Notes under the pieces: generated by a model | What the model was told of the DNA's origin: nothing | Database searches by the model: none | The model's input: the letters and a program-made list of their open reading frames with translations, nothing else | Shown here: positions 19,321 through 28,063 of the stretch, piece after piece | Layout: every line of letters starts with the position of its first letter | Numbering within the stretch: position 1 is the first letter of the stretch | Source of the DNA: Euzebya sp. | Lineage (GTDB): Bacteria; Actinomycetota; Nitriliruptoria; Euzebyales; Euzebyaceae | DNA: 64,000 nt | NCBI RefSeq assembly: GCF_964222135.1 | Contig: NZ_CAXQBR010000051.1 | Coordinates: forward strand, 1-64,000 | Reading direction: 5' to 3' | Program-made: the position numbers and the translations under genes

Positions 19321-19962
19321 TCAGCCGTCGACTGCGGGCTGCCCGGTGTAGAACGCCTGGCAGTTCGCCGCCGATCGGGCCGCCTCGGCGGGGTCCTCCC
19401 CGTCGTCGATCGCGGCGTCGCGCCACGCGTCGGCGAAGGCGGCGATCGTGCCTCGTCCCTCCTCGGTGGTGTGCCAGGTCTCGATCACGTCCGGGTCGAT
19501 GGCCTCGCCGGTCGTGACGTGGTTGGCGAGACCCATGAACGCGAGGTCCCAGCCGATCCCCGTGGCGCCGGGGCCGTACTCCGCCCACATGTCCTCGGGG
19601 ACGTGGGCGACGTGCTCGAGGTCCAGGCGGGCGCCGTCCCCGTCGGGCGACAGCCGGACGTCCACCCAGCTGGGGACGCCGCCGATCTCCCAGGTGACCG
19701 CCAGGTGCCTCGGCGCGTCGCAGGTCCGGATCTCCCCGCCGGCGTTGCCCTCGAGCTGGTAGCGGCCGCCCGGGCGGAGCTCGCCGGAGATCGGCATGAA
19801 CCAGCGCGGCAGCCGGTCCGGGTTGGTCAGGCAGTCCCAGAGGTCCTCGACGGACGTGTCGTACGTGCGGCTCGCGCGCAGCACCTTGGCCGGCGAGCCG
19901 TCGACGTCGCGGGTGCTCAGGCTGCGGTCGCTCGGACCGAGCAGCGGGGTCAGGTCCAGCAC
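19321..19962 (-). CDS. SRPBCC (AHSA1-like) domain protein
   Basis: Single START/Bet v 1-like ligand-binding domain of 213 residues. The family pattern is visible: SRTYDTSVEDLWDCLTNPDR, then LPRWFMPISGELRPGGRYQL, and VTTGEAIDPDVIETWHTTEE at the C-terminal helix. The GTG start is preceded by GAGGAG. It is the first gene of a two-gene operon with ArsR. Its ligand and function are unknown. It is one of three SRPBCC genes in this window that sit beside a winged-helix regulator. Confidence 0.88.
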   Translation of the reverse strand: MLDLTPLLGPSDRSLSTRDVDGSPAKVLRASRTYDTSVEDLWDCLTNPDRLPRWFMPISGELRPGGRYQLEGNAGGEIRTCDAPRHLAVTWEIGGVPSWVDVRLSPDGDGARLDLEHVAHVPEDMWAEYGPGATGIGWDLAFMGLANHVTTGEAIDPDVIETWHTTEEGRGTIAAFADAWRDAAIDDGEDPAEAARSAANCQAFYTGQPAVDG

Positions 19963-20001
19963 GGTGGTCTCCTCATGGGTCGTTGGGTGCGAACCACGAA
20001 C

Positions 20002-20028
20002 ATATTAGGAACCACTTATATAAGTCAA
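20002..20028 (-). promoter_or_regulatory. ArsR/SRPBCC promoter with perfect palindromic operator
   Basis: ACTTATATAAGT at 20014-20025 is a perfect 12-bp palindrome in an unusually AT-rich patch. On the minus strand it lies between TTGACT (20028-20023) and TAATAT (20007-20002), about 40 bp before the SRPBCC start. Repressor bound there would occlude the promoter. Confidence 0.72.
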
Positions 20029-20062
20029 CAGCGAAACCTGACAGGACGACTCCGGACATGGC

Positions 20063-20089
20063 GACGCCCCGCCGGTGGGGCGGGGCGTC
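20063..20089 (-). terminator. GC-rich hairpin after small lipoprotein gene
   Basis: GACGCCCCGCC and GGCGGGGCGTC form a perfect 11-bp stem with a 5-nt loop, 16 bp beyond the stop codon of the small lipoprotein. No U tract follows. Confidence 0.65.
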
Positions 20090-20104
20090 GAACTGGGGGT
20101 GGGA

Positions 20105-20290
20105 CTACTCGGTGGGGGCGACCGCCGGGTCGGTGGCGGTGATGTCGCCGGCAGGTGCCTCCTCGGCCGCGGGGGCCTCTTCCTCGACGGCGCCTGCGGG
20201 ATCGGTCGTGTCAGCACCGTCGTCGCTGCAGGCGACGCCGCCAAGGGCGAGCAGCGCAGCGAGGGCCACGGCTGAGATACGGGAACGCAT
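20105..20290 (-). CDS. Small acidic lipoprotein (61 aa)
   Basis: Predicted secreted lipoprotein. It has a short basic N-terminus (MRSR), a hydrophobic signal and a lipobox-like LGGVAC at residues 16-21. After it comes a 40-residue tail dominated by E, A, D, P and T, with no recognisable domain. The start is set by a strong AAGGAGG. It is not long enough for a catalytic role; a surface spacer or cation-binding role is conceivable (inference). It is followed by a strong hairpin and lies in tandem with a similar lipoprotein 115 bp upstream. Confidence 0.75.
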   Translation of the reverse strand: MRSRISAVALAALLALGGVACSDDGADTTDPAGAVEEEAPAAEEAPAGDITATDPAVAPTE

Positions 20291-20405
20291 GAGAAGTCCT
20301 CCTTGGACTAGTCGTCTGTGATGAGAACCTTGTCCGCATCCCGCGCACCTCACGCTCGGCCCTCCGGACAGGTGAACCCCCGGACAGGAGGGCCCTGTCC
20401 GGTGC

Positions 20406-20597
20406 CTACCCCTCGTCCTCGACCTCGGCCTCGACGTCGTCGGCACCCTCCTCGACCGCGTCACCGGCGTCCTCGACGCCCTCCTCGATCTCCTGGGTGC
20501 CCTCCTCGAGCTCCGCGTCGTCGCCGTCGCAGGCGACCGCGCCGAGGGAGAGCAGGAGCACGAGCAGGGCCGCGGGCAGTCGTGTGCGCATGAACAT
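20406..20597 (-). CDS. Small acidic lipoprotein (63 aa) with repetitive Glu/Asp tail
   Basis: Signal peptide with lipobox-like LGAVAC (cysteine at residue 23), then DGDDAELEEGTQEIEEGVED and more of the same: about 40 residues, half of them Glu or Asp, in a loose heptad pattern that could form an amphipathic helix. GGAGG lies eight bases before the first ATG; a second ATG is two codons later. It parallels the 61-aa lipoprotein downstream in size and layout but not in tail sequence, so the two may be an old duplication. Function unknown. Confidence 0.72.
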   Translation of the reverse strand: MFMRTRLPAALLVLLLSLGAVACDGDDAELEEGTQEIEEGVEDAGDAVEEGADDVEAEVEDEG

Positions 20598-20689
20598 GTC
20601 AGGTTCCTCCGTGGTGGGCGTCGCCGGCATCGCCGCCGGCGGTCCTGGCTCTTCCCCACGGGCCGGAGGCGGCAACCGGACCGACGCGA

Positions 20690-21439
20690 TCAGGCGGGCA
20701 GCTCGAGGCCGAGGCGGGTGAGCCCCGCCTCGATCTCGGCGATGACGGTGTCGATCACCGCCACCCGGGCGTAGCGCTTGGACTCGGCGGCGATCAGGTG
20801 CCACGGGGCGACGCTCGAGGTGCGCGCGACCATGTCCTCGACCGCCTGGACGTAGTCACGGCGCTTGTCCCGGTTGCGCCAGTCCTCCTCGGTCAGCTTC
20901 CAGCGCTTCAGCGGATCGCCGGCCCGGCGTTCGAACCGGGCCGCCTGCTCTTGGGCGGAGGTGTGCAGCCAGATCTTGACGAGGATCATGCCGTCCTCGA
21001 CCAGGGTCTTCTCGAAGGCCTCGATCTCACCGTAGGCGCGCTCCCACTCGGCGACCGATGCGAACCCCTCGACCCGCTCCACCAGCACCCGGCCGTACCA
21101 GGACCGGTCGAACACGGCCATGCCGCCCCAGCCGGGGAGGTGCGGCCAGAAGCGCCACAGGAAGTGGTGGCGCTTCTCGTCCGGCGTGGGTGCGGCGAAC
21201 TGCACCACGCGGACGTGGCGGGGGTCGATCGGGTGGACGAGGCGCTTGATGCAGCCGCCCTTGCCGGAGGCGTCCCACCCCTCCATCACGACCGTGACGG
21301 GGGGCCCGACGTCGTGGCCCAGCTGCCCGCCCAGCCGCAGGCGGAGGAGGGCCAGGCGACTCCACGCCCGGTCGAGCTCGGTGTCCTGCTCCGCGCGCGA
21401 CAGGCGCAGGTCGAGGTCGACCTCGTCGAGACGGCCCAT
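20690..21439 (-). CDS. ppk2: Polyphosphate kinase 2 family protein
   Basis: Phosphotransferase using polyphosphate to phosphorylate nucleotides. About 249 residues, a single P-loop domain. Walker A is EGWDASGKGG, the lid region is DRSWYGRVLVERVEG, and KRWKLTEEDWRNRDKR and PWHLIAAESKRYARV are the conserved tail motifs. ATG 21439 is preferred over the GTG 12 codons upstream because AGGAG precedes it. The direction of transfer (NDP or NMP substrate) cannot be decided by eye. It is adjacent to a formate/nitrite-type channel but not obviously linked. Confidence 0.93.
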   Translation of the reverse strand: MGRLDEVDLDLRLSRAEQDTELDRAWSRLALLRLRLGGQLGHDVGPPVTVVMEGWDASGKGGCIKRLVHPIDPRHVRVVQFAAPTPDEKRHHFLWRFWPHLPGWGGMAVFDRSWYGRVLVERVEGFASVAEWERAYGEIEAFEKTLVEDGMILVKIWLHTSAQEQAARFERRAGDPLKRWKLTEEDWRNRDKRRDYVQAVEDMVARTSSVAPWHLIAAESKRYARVAVIDTVIAEIEAGLTRLGLELPA

Positions 21440-21521
21440 CGCTGCTCCTGTTCCTCGCGGGGTGGGCCGCCCCATTCAACCCCCGGGCGGGGACGCGGGC
21501 CACGCCCGGGTCACCGCCGGG

Positions 21522-22448
21522 TCACGGACGGATGCGGCGTCGCCCCCCGGAGTTGGTGCGCAGCGTGAGCGGCGTCCGCTGGCGACGCCGGATGTGGGCG
21601 CCCCCGACCTGCACGAGCCGCAGCACGGTGACGAGCCCCAGCCCGCCGATCATGTTGCCGAGCACCGAGTAGGACGAGAGCTGGAACCAGTCCATGTAGC
21701 CGTACTCGGTGCCGCCCACCTGGAGCGCGGCGAACATCTTGATCGAGATCACGATGACGTGGTTCATGTGCGCCGTCGCGAGCAGGAAGCCGAACGCGAT
21801 CACGGCCAGCAGCGCGCCGAACTCCGTCTCCGCGTTGCGCTGCATCCACGTCATCAGCGTGATCGCGGCACCGGCGAGGACGGCGAGCACGAAGGACTCG
21901 AGGGTCAGCGCGCGACCCATGATGTCCTCCCCGCGCGTGACGGCGGTCTCGTGCAGCGCCGGGTAGGCGAGCACGATCAGGGCCGCGATCAGCCACCCGC
22001 CGACGAGGTTCATGGCGTACGTCACGCCCCACAGCCGACCGAGCTGGCGCAGGCTCGCCTTCCGCGTGATCACCGTGGTGACCGGGACGAGGAAGTTCTC
22101 GGTGAACAGCTCGCCGCGGCCGAGCGCGAGCGCGAGGAAGCCGAGGGTGAACGCCAGCCCGCCGAGGACGACGGATCCGGTCTCGTGCTCGACGAACAGC
22201 AGGGCGAGGACGCCGAGGCCCACGTCGAGGCCGGCCATCGTCCCGGTCGCGAGCAGCCCCGGGAGCGAGCGGTTCAGCCGGTCGGCACCCTCCTCGACCG
22301 TCCGGTCGAAGCTGTCGAAGATCTCCTCGTCCGAGCGGACCTGCAGGCGCTCGCCGCGTTCGGGCACGTCGCTGCGGTGCTCGACCGCGTCCGGCTCGGC
22401 GTCCTGCGTCGCGCCGACAGCCCCCGCGTCCTCGTCGGTGGTGGTCAT
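21522..22448 (-). CDS. Formate/nitrite transporter family channel
   Basis: Pentameric anion channel family, 308 residues. About 70 mostly acidic N-terminal residues precede six helices. The region LGRGELFTENFLVPVTTVIT contains the FNT signature, and the second half repeats it around ATAHMNHVIVISIKMFAAL. The long N-terminal extension is characteristic of the YfdC-like subgroup rather than FocA/NirC, so formate or nitrite as substrate should not be assumed. ATG 22448 has GAGGGAG upstream. Confidence 0.88.
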   Translation of the reverse strand: MTTTDEDAGAVGATQDAEPDAVEHRSDVPERGERLQVRSDEEIFDSFDRTVEEGADRLNRSLPGLLATGTMAGLDVGLGVLALLFVEHETGSVVLGGLAFTLGFLALALGRGELFTENFLVPVTTVITRKASLRQLGRLWGVTYAMNLVGGWLIAALIVLAYPALHETAVTRGEDIMGRALTLESFVLAVLAGAAITLMTWMQRNAETEFGALLAVIAFGFLLATAHMNHVIVISIKMFAALQVGGTEYGYMDWFQLSSYSVLGNMIGGLGLVTVLRLVQVGGAHIRRRQRTPLTLRTNSGGRRRIRP

Positions 22449-22577
22449 CCAGTCGTCTCCCTCACACGTCACGGCAGCGGGCTGCGACCGCTGCTCCCGT
22501 CGACAGTTGTTCCCACGCCCACACCTCGTCGATCCTGGACGGCTGGCCCCCGGGAGCGGCCGCTACGGTTGCGGCGG

Positions 22578-23561
22578 ATGCTCGCGCCCCTGGACCGCCT
22601 GGTGGACCGCCTGCCACCCCGTGGGCGGGCGGGTGTGGACCTGGCCGTGGCGACGGTGCGGGACTCGGCGGAGGACCGGGTCGTCGGGCTGGCCGCGGAG
22701 GTGGCCTTCTGGGTGCTGCTCAGCCTCCCACCCCTGCTCCTGACGGTGGTGTCGGCGGCCGGGGTCATCGGGCGGGCGGTCGGTGAGGACGTCCGCACCC
22801 AGCTGGTGGGGCGGATCGAGGAGCTGGCCGGCCAGGTCTTCACCGCGGCCACCGTCGAGCGGGCGGTCACCCCGACCCTGGACGCGGTCGTCGACGACGG
22901 CGCCACGTCGGTGCTGTCGTTCTCCTTCCTGGTGGCGGTGTTCACGGCCAGCCGCGTCCTGCGCGTGCTCATCCACGCGATCACGATCGCCTACGACCTC
23001 GAGGAGGCCCGCCCCTCGTGGATGGCACGGGTGCTCGGCCTCGTGTTCACGATCGTCGGGCTGGTGCTGGGCGTGGTGCTGATCCCCGTGGTGGTCGCCG
23101 GTCCGCGCCTGGGGACGATCATCGAGGAGCGCCTCGGCATCGACATGGCGCTCGGCACGGTGTGGCGGCTGGCCTACTGGCCGCTCTCGCTGCTGGTCAT
23201 CACCCTCCTCATCGCCACCCTGTACCACTACGCGACGCCGTGGCGGACCCCGTTCCGGCGAGAGCTGCCGGGCGCGGCGCTGGCGACGACCCTCGGGCTC
23301 GCGGCCAGCGTCCTCCTGCGCGTCTACACCGCGCAGGCGTTCAGCGCGGACACCGTCTACGCCCCCCTGGCCGCGCCGCTCGCCATCCTGCTGTGGGTGT
23401 TCCTCATCGCCCTCGCGCTGCTGCTGGGTGCCGAGCTGAACGCCGAGATCGAGAAGGCGGATCCCGTCGGCGAACCCCCGGACGAGCCGCCGCCCACCCT
23501 CGGCGACCTCAGCCGCCGTGCCGTGGCGGGCATCCGAGGGCTGACCCCCGGGGGCTCCTAG
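22578..23561 (+). CDS. YihY/BrkB family inner-membrane protein
   Basis: Six-helix membrane protein of 327 residues. EVAFWVLLSLPPLLLTVVSA opens the membrane part, and the family pattern APLAILLWVFLIALALLLGA ends with AELNAEIE. The name BrkB (RNase BN) is historical: these are membrane proteins of unknown function, not nucleases. It stands alone between the channel gene (divergent) and a VOC gene (convergent). A second, more distant member is at 62445-63599. Confidence 0.88.
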   Translation: MLAPLDRLVDRLPPRGRAGVDLAVATVRDSAEDRVVGLAAEVAFWVLLSLPPLLLTVVSAAGVIGRAVGEDVRTQLVGRIEELAGQVFTAATVERAVTPTLDAVVDDGATSVLSFSFLVAVFTASRVLRVLIHAITIAYDLEEARPSWMARVLGLVFTIVGLVLGVVLIPVVVAGPRLGTIIEERLGIDMALGTVWRLAYWPLSLLVITLLIATLYHYATPWRTPFRRELPGAALATTLGLAASVLLRVYTAQAFSADTVYAPLAAPLAILLWVFLIALALLLGAELNAEIEKADPVGEPPDEPPPTLGDLSRRAVAGIRGLTPGGS

Positions 23562-23567
23562 CGGTGC

Positions 23568-23921
23568 TCACAGCGGACGGGCGAGGGAGAGCTCGTGGCC
23601 GTCGGGGTCCGTGACGTGGGTGTACCGCTCGCCCCACTCGGCGTCCCGCGGGGGGAAGTCCGGGGTGATCCCCGCGTCGAGAGCCCGGCGGTGCATCGCG
23701 TCCACGTCGTCGACGTACCAGATCGACCGACCCCAGCCTGTGCCGGGGTTCGTGTCGACGAGCTGGAGGTTGAGGTAGGCCCCGCCGACGGTGAAGGACG
23801 TGAAGGCCGCGTCCGGCCCGCCGTAGCGGATCTCGAACCCGAGCGCTGAGTAGAACGCCACGGACCGCCCCATGTCCGTCACGGCCAGGGTGACGGCGCT
23901 GAGCGAGCTCGGGTGGGCCAC
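23568..23921 (-). CDS. VOC (glyoxalase/bleomycin-resistance) fold protein
   Basis: Small metal-dependent-fold protein of about 117 residues, one VOC domain: LAVTDMGRSVAFYSALGFEI, then FTVGGAYLNLQLVD, and HVTDPDGHELSLARPL at the end. The start is uncertain. GTG 23921 gives a normal VOC N-terminus, and the next in-frame ATG would cut into the first strand. Upstream lies the repeat cluster, with no obvious promoter. Function unknown. Confidence 0.8.
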   Translation of the reverse strand: MAHPSSLSAVTLAVTDMGRSVAFYSALGFEIRYGGPDAAFTSFTVGGAYLNLQLVDTNPGTGWGRSIWYVDDVDAMHRRALDAGITPDFPPRDAEWGERYTHVTDPDGHELSLARPL

Positions 23922-23944
23922 GTCGGTGAGCCTAGCGCCGCCCC

Positions 23945-24179
23945 CCACGGATCGACTCCGTGGCGTGTCGTGGGGCGGCGCGGGTGGTGGGACCCAATCC
24001 ACGGATCGACTCCGCGGCGGGTCGTGGGGGAGCGACCGCTGCACATCTGTGGACGTCGTCGCAGCTCAGGACGCTTACGTGCGACGGACCGGAGTCGATG
24101 TGTGCGTTCGTGGAGTCGATCCGTGGGAGGAGCGGGGCGCGGCCGGAGTCGATTCGTGGGGATGTGGAGTCGATCCGTG
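23945..24179. repeat. Cluster of six CCACGGATCGACTCC-type repeats
   Basis: The 281-bp gap between the VOC gene and thpR contains two copies of CCACGGATCGACTCC (23945-23959, 23999-24013) and four in the opposite orientation: GGAGTCGATCCGTGG at 24112-24126, GGAGTCGATTCGTGG at 24145-24159, and shorter copies at 24091 and 24166. The first two copies share a further GGCGKGTCGTGGG extension. No convincing gene is seen here. Confidence 0.75.
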
Positions 24180-24202
24180 CCACCCCGTGCGAGGGTGGGG
24201 CC

Positions 24203-24760
24203 ATGCGGCTGTTCTGGGCGATCGGGGTGCCGGAGCGGGTGCGGGTGGACGTGGAGGTCGCGGTCGCCCCGCTGCGCGAGCGGTGGCCCGACCTCCGCTG
24301 GACCGACCCGGCCACCTGGCACCTGACCCTCGCGTTCCTGGGGGAGGTGGACGACGGCCTGGTCGACTCCGTCGTCGGGAGCGTCCGGGACGCGGTCGCC
24401 GGGTCCGCGCCGGTCGAGGTCCGCCTCCAGGCCGCAGCCGGGACACCCGGGGGGCGTGCGGGGATCGTCTGGCTGCCGGTGGCGCACACCCCGGCGCTGG
24501 ACGACCTCGCGGGGACGGTGCGGGCCGCCTGCCGTCCCCTCGCCCCCGCTGACGAGTCACGGCCCTTCAGGGGCCACCTCACCCTCGCCCGCATCCCGCG
24601 CTCGGTGCCTGGGACCGGCCCGCTCACCCGGGCCGTCGCCACCGCCTACGCCGGCCCCGACGTCGCGTGGACCGCGGACAGCGTCACCCTCACGGCGAGC
24701 AGGACCCGCCCGGGGGGAGCGGCGCACCAGGATGTCGCCGAGGTGCACCTCACCCCCTGA
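24203..24760 (+). CDS. thpR: RNA 2',3'-cyclic phosphodiesterase
   Basis: 2H phosphoesterase of the LigT/ThpR type, 185 residues, a normal full length. Both catalytic HxTL motifs are present: TWHLTLAFLGEV near residue 40 and FRGHLTLARIPR near 130. It opens 2',3'-cyclic phosphates on RNA. The start ATG follows GAGGGTGGGG. It is preceded by the repeat cluster and ends at a hairpin shared with the convergent SRPBCC gene. Confidence 0.93.
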   Translation: MRLFWAIGVPERVRVDVEVAVAPLRERWPDLRWTDPATWHLTLAFLGEVDDGLVDSVVGSVRDAVAGSAPVEVRLQAAAGTPGGRAGIVWLPVAHTPALDDLAGTVRAACRPLAPADESRPFRGHLTLARIPRSVPGTGPLTRAVATAYAGPDVAWTADSVTLTASRTRPGGAAHQDVAEVHLTP

Positions 24761-24763
24761 TCG

Positions 24764-24778
24764 ACCCCTGATCGGGGT
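24764..24778. terminator. Short bidirectional terminator hairpin
   Basis: ACCCC and GGGGT pair around TGATC, exactly between the thpR stop and the stop of the convergent SRPBCC gene. Confidence 0.5.
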
Positions 24779-24780
24779 GG

Positions 24781-25516
24781 TCAGCTACCCGCCGCGCGGT
24801 CGAGGATCGCCTCGCGCCACGCCTGCTCCTCCGCGGAGTCCGGTCCGTGCGTGGCCGCCTGCAGGTACAGGACCAGACCGTCACCCGCTCCCTCGAGGTC
24901 GCAGAGCAGGGTCCGGGCCGGCGACGTGAGCAGCAGCCCGTCCGGCGCCTCCGCGAACGCGACCACGGCGGGCCCCCACCCCTCCACCTCGACGTCCGCG
25001 CCCACGGCGGGTGCGTCGAGGCCGAGGCGGGCGAGCACCGAGTCCCACGTCGCCTGACGTCCCGCGGGGGCGGGGACGTAGCGCGGCAGGGCCTGTCGGG
25101 CGGGTGCGACCGCCGCGCAGGCGGCGTGGCCGAGGGCGGCCAGGAACAGCCGCCAGCCGCGGGCGAGGTCCCCGTACCAGCCGTCCCACCCCGAACCGTC
25201 GTCCGGTAGGGACTGGATGAGGCGGACGTGGGTGACGCCGTCGTCGTGGCTGACGAGCCACTCCTCCACCCCGATCGGCTCGCCGTCGTGGACGTAGCGG
25301 ATCCGCAGCCGCCGGAGGGGCTCGACCTCCTCGACCACGCCGTCGATGCGGTCCTCCCCTCCCCAGCTCACCGTCGTGCGCCCGCCGGGTCTGAGGTCGA
25401 CCTCCGCCTCGGGTGCGAACCAGGCGGCGCCCCTCGCCCGTGGTGAGCAGCGCCCACACCGCGTCGAGGCCGGCGGGGATCGCCGTCTCGAACGTCATCT
25501 CGACCTCATCGGCCAT
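24781..25516 (-). pseudogene. SRPBCC (AHSA1-like) gene broken by one extra base
   Basis: The first 27 codons (MADEVEMTFETAIPAGLDAV and on) are the normal start of an SRPBCC domain, with a CAGGAG ribosome site. The frame is then lost at a run of four C on the + strand (25430-25433). In the next frame the domain resumes smoothly (AAWFAPEAEVDLRPGG, then TTVSWGGEDRIDG) and runs to the stop at 24781. Deleting a single G of the run (minus strand) restores a protein of about 244 residues. So the gene is either freshly inactivated or the assembly has one extra base. It is the last gene of a VOC, winged-helix, SRPBCC operon, overlapping the regulator by 11 bp. Confidence 0.85.
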
Positions 25517-26096
25517 CGATCGCTCCTGCGGGGGTCGTCGGGGGTGCGGGCAGGGCGACGGTCGTCACGGTGAACCGCATGGCACCGTCGACGTCCGGCC
25601 GGTCGTGGCGTGCGAGCAGGTCGGCGAGGTCGCTGGCGAGAGCCCGCAGGGCCGCCGGGTCGGCGATCCGGACCTCCCCGTCGACGGTCAGCGACGCGGC
25701 CCGCTGCCCTCGTGCCACGGCAGCTCGCGAGATCGCGGCCGCGCGGCGCACCACGTCGATCCCCGCCGCGATGGCTGCCGCCAGGCTGCGGCGGTCGCCC
25801 GCGTCGGTGCCGGGGGCCAGCACGACGGGGTCCACGAGCACGACGTCGTGGCGCCGGGCGACGATCCGCTCGGTCACCCCGCGGCGCGGGCGACGCTCGA
25901 CCTCGGTGACCAGCCCCAGGTCCTCGAGGGCCCGCAGGTGGTAGTTCACCTTCTGCCGCGGCAGGCCCAGCGCGCGGGCCAGGCCGACCGCCGAGTCGGG
26001 CTCGTCGAGGTGCGCCAGCAGGCGGCGCCGCAGCGGGTGCAGCGCGCCGAGGACCAGGTCGGGGTCGTCGAGGACCGCGGTGGAGGGATCGCCCAC
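25506..26096 (-). CDS. Winged-helix (ArsR-like) regulator
   Basis: Transcription factor of 196 residues. The N-terminal winged helix (LHPLRRRLLAHLDEPDSAVG, recognition helix LPRQKVNYHLRALEDLG) is of the kind found in ArsR-like HTH_20 proteins. The C-terminal 110 residues are an uncharacterised alpha/beta sensor region. It lies 10 bp after the VOC gene and overlaps the SRPBCC start. The palindrome at 26559-26574, upstream of the VOC gene, is its likely operator. Confidence 0.87.
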   Translation of the reverse strand: MGDPSTAVLDDPDLVLGALHPLRRRLLAHLDEPDSAVGLARALGLPRQKVNYHLRALEDLGLVTEVERRPRRGVTERIVARRHDVVLVDPVVLAPGTDAGDRRSLAAAIAAGIDVVRRAAAISRAAVARGQRAASLTVDGEVRIADPAALRALASDLADLLARHDRPDVDGAMRFTVTTVALPAPPTTPAGAIDGR

Positions 26097-26106
26097 GTGG
26101 ACGGGC

Positions 26107-26514
<408 letters not shown>

Positions 26515-26558
26515 GTCTCGCTCCTCTGCTCGTGGGTGCCGGGCGCAGGATCTCATTG

Positions 26559-26574
26559 GACAACTCAAGTTGTC
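26559..26574. promoter_or_regulatory. 16-bp palindromic operator between VOC operon and SDR gene
   Basis: GACAACTCAAGTTGTC has perfect 7-bp arms around CA. On the minus strand it overlaps a consensus -35 TTGACA (26576-26571). It lies 45 bp before the VOC start and 48 bp before the divergent SDR start, so it could control both. Confidence 0.7.
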
Positions 26575-26621
26575 AATAGGTCTTCGGCTGGGTCGCGGGC
26601 GGTCGACTACGGTGACCCGCC

Positions 26622-27410
26622 ATGACGACCGAACCCTTCGACCCCGCCGGCAAGGTGGCCGTGGTGACCGGCGCCTCGAGCGGCATCGGGCGGGCCACCG
26701 CCCGTCGCCTGGCCGACGCCGGCATGACCGTGGTGGCCGTCGCCCGCCGCGGTGAGCGCCTCGAGCGGTTGGCGGCCGAGCATCCGCGCATCGAGGCCCA
26801 CGTCGCGGACGTGACGGACATGGCGTCGGTGGACCAGCTCGCGACTGCGGTCCGACGGGAGCACGGCGCCTGCCACGTGCTGGTCAACAACGCCGGGGTC
26901 GGTGGCGGCGCGTTCGAGGGGCGCGAAGATCTGGACGACGCCCTCCGGACCCTGGACGTGAACCTGCTGGGCACCGTGCGGTGCCTCGCCGCGTTCACCG
27001 ACCTGCTCGCCGAGAGCGCCCCGGCCCGGGTCATCAACGTCGGCTCGGTGGCTGGCAAGGTCGGCATCGGTCCGGCCGCGTACGCCGCCAGCAAGTTCGG
27101 GACGGTGGGGTTGAGCGAGGCGCTCTCGCTGTCCTGGCGCCGCCGTGACGTGACCGTCTGCCAGCTGAACCCCGGGTACATCGAAACCGAGGGCTTCCCG
27201 CAGACCCAGGTCAAGCGCGGTCCGCTCCGCCCGCTCGTCGGCAAGCCCGAGGACGTGGCCGAGGCGATCGAGGAGGCCATCCGCAGCGGCGCCACCGAAC
27301 GGACCGTCCCGCGCTTCTACCGCGGCTTCGTGGTGCTGCGGCACATGGCCACCCCGGCGTACCGGGCCATCGCGGGACGCATGGCCCGCGCCGGCGGCAG
27401 CCGGGACTGA
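26622..27410 (+). CDS. Short-chain dehydrogenase/reductase
   Basis: NAD(P)-dependent oxidoreductase of the classical SDR type, 262 residues. The cofactor motif TGASSGIG is at residue 15, NNAGVGGG near 90, the catalytic Ser in NVGSVAGK and the YxxxK pair in YAASKFG. The basic residue after strand 2 (ARRGERL) suggests NADP. It is divergent from the VOC operon and shares its palindromic operator region. It is followed 74 bp later by an FMN reductase, so the two may work in one redox pathway (inference). Substrate unknown. Confidence 0.92.
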   Translation: MTTEPFDPAGKVAVVTGASSGIGRATARRLADAGMTVVAVARRGERLERLAAEHPRIEAHVADVTDMASVDQLATAVRREHGACHVLVNNAGVGGGAFEGREDLDDALRTLDVNLLGTVRCLAAFTDLLAESAPARVINVGSVAGKVGIGPAAYAASKFGTVGLSEALSLSWRRRDVTVCQLNPGYIETEGFPQTQVKRGPLRPLVGKPEDVAEAIEEAIRSGATERTVPRFYRGFVVLRHMATPAYRAIAGRMARAGGSRD

Positions 27411-27484
27411 CCGACCCGGCATCGACTGGGGACCCCCTGGGTAGTGTGGATCCAAACCATCCGCCGCGCCTCGAGGTGACCCCC

Positions 27485-28036
27485 GTGTCCGTCCGACTCG
27501 TCGGCCTGTCCGGCAGCCTGCGCCAGACGTCGGTGAACACCGCCCTGCTGCGCACCGCGGCCGACCGCGCCCCCTCCGGGGTCGAGCTGCGGATCGAGCC
27601 GCTGGACGACCTGCCCTTCTACAACGCCGACCTCGAGTCGACGGGCCTGCCCGCGCCGGTCGCGCGCCTGCACGCGGCGGTCGCCAACGCCGACGGCCTC
27701 CTCCTGGCGTTCCCGGAGTACAACTGGTCGGTCCCAGCGGTGATGAAGAACGCCCTCGACTGGCTGTCGCGCGGCGGCGTGGACTCGCCCCTCCACCGCC
27801 TGCCGGTGGGGATGATGTCGGCGGCGGGCGGCTCCGGCGGCCGGCGGGCTCAAGCCCACATGGTCGACGTGCTCGGCCACAACGAGGCCGACGTCGTCGG
27901 ACCGGCGGTCCGCATCGCGCGAGGCGGCCAGCACGTCGTCGACGGGCGCCTCGGCGAGGGCCCGTGGACCGCGGAGGTGGACGCGCTGCTCGCGGCGCTC
28001 GCCGACCGTGCCCGGGTGGTCGCCGACGCCGCCTGA
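27485..28036 (+). CDS. NADPH-dependent FMN reductase family protein
   Basis: Flavodoxin-fold quinone, azo or chromate reductase-type protein of about 183 residues. GLSGSLRQTSVNTALL binds the FMN phosphate, and PEYNWSVPAVMKNALDWLSR is the family hallmark. GTG 27485 is chosen because GAGGTG lies seven bases upstream and the protein then begins just before the first strand; GTG 27446 would add 13 unlikely residues. It ends at a strong shared terminator. Confidence 0.9.
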   Translation: MSVRLVGLSGSLRQTSVNTALLRTAADRAPSGVELRIEPLDDLPFYNADLESTGLPAPVARLHAAVANADGLLLAFPEYNWSVPAVMKNALDWLSRGGVDSPLHRLPVGMMSAAGGSGGRRAQAHMVDVLGHNEADVVGPAVRIARGGQHVVDGRLGEGPWTAEVDALLAALADRARVVADAA

Positions 28037-28060
28037 GCGCGCGCGGGCCGACGCGCGCGC
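28037..28060. terminator. Strong bidirectional GC hairpin
   Basis: GCGCGCGCG and CGCGCGCGC form a perfect 9-bp stem with loop GGCCGA. It begins right after the FMN reductase stop and ends 3 bp before the stop of the convergent cell-wall-binding protein. Confidence 0.75.
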
Positions 28061-28063
28061 CGG

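Noticed and set aside
23945-24179. CRISPR array or repetitive small protein
   Set aside because: Copies occur in both orientations at irregular spacing; frames giving ESIRG repeats have no ribosome site or conserved features.
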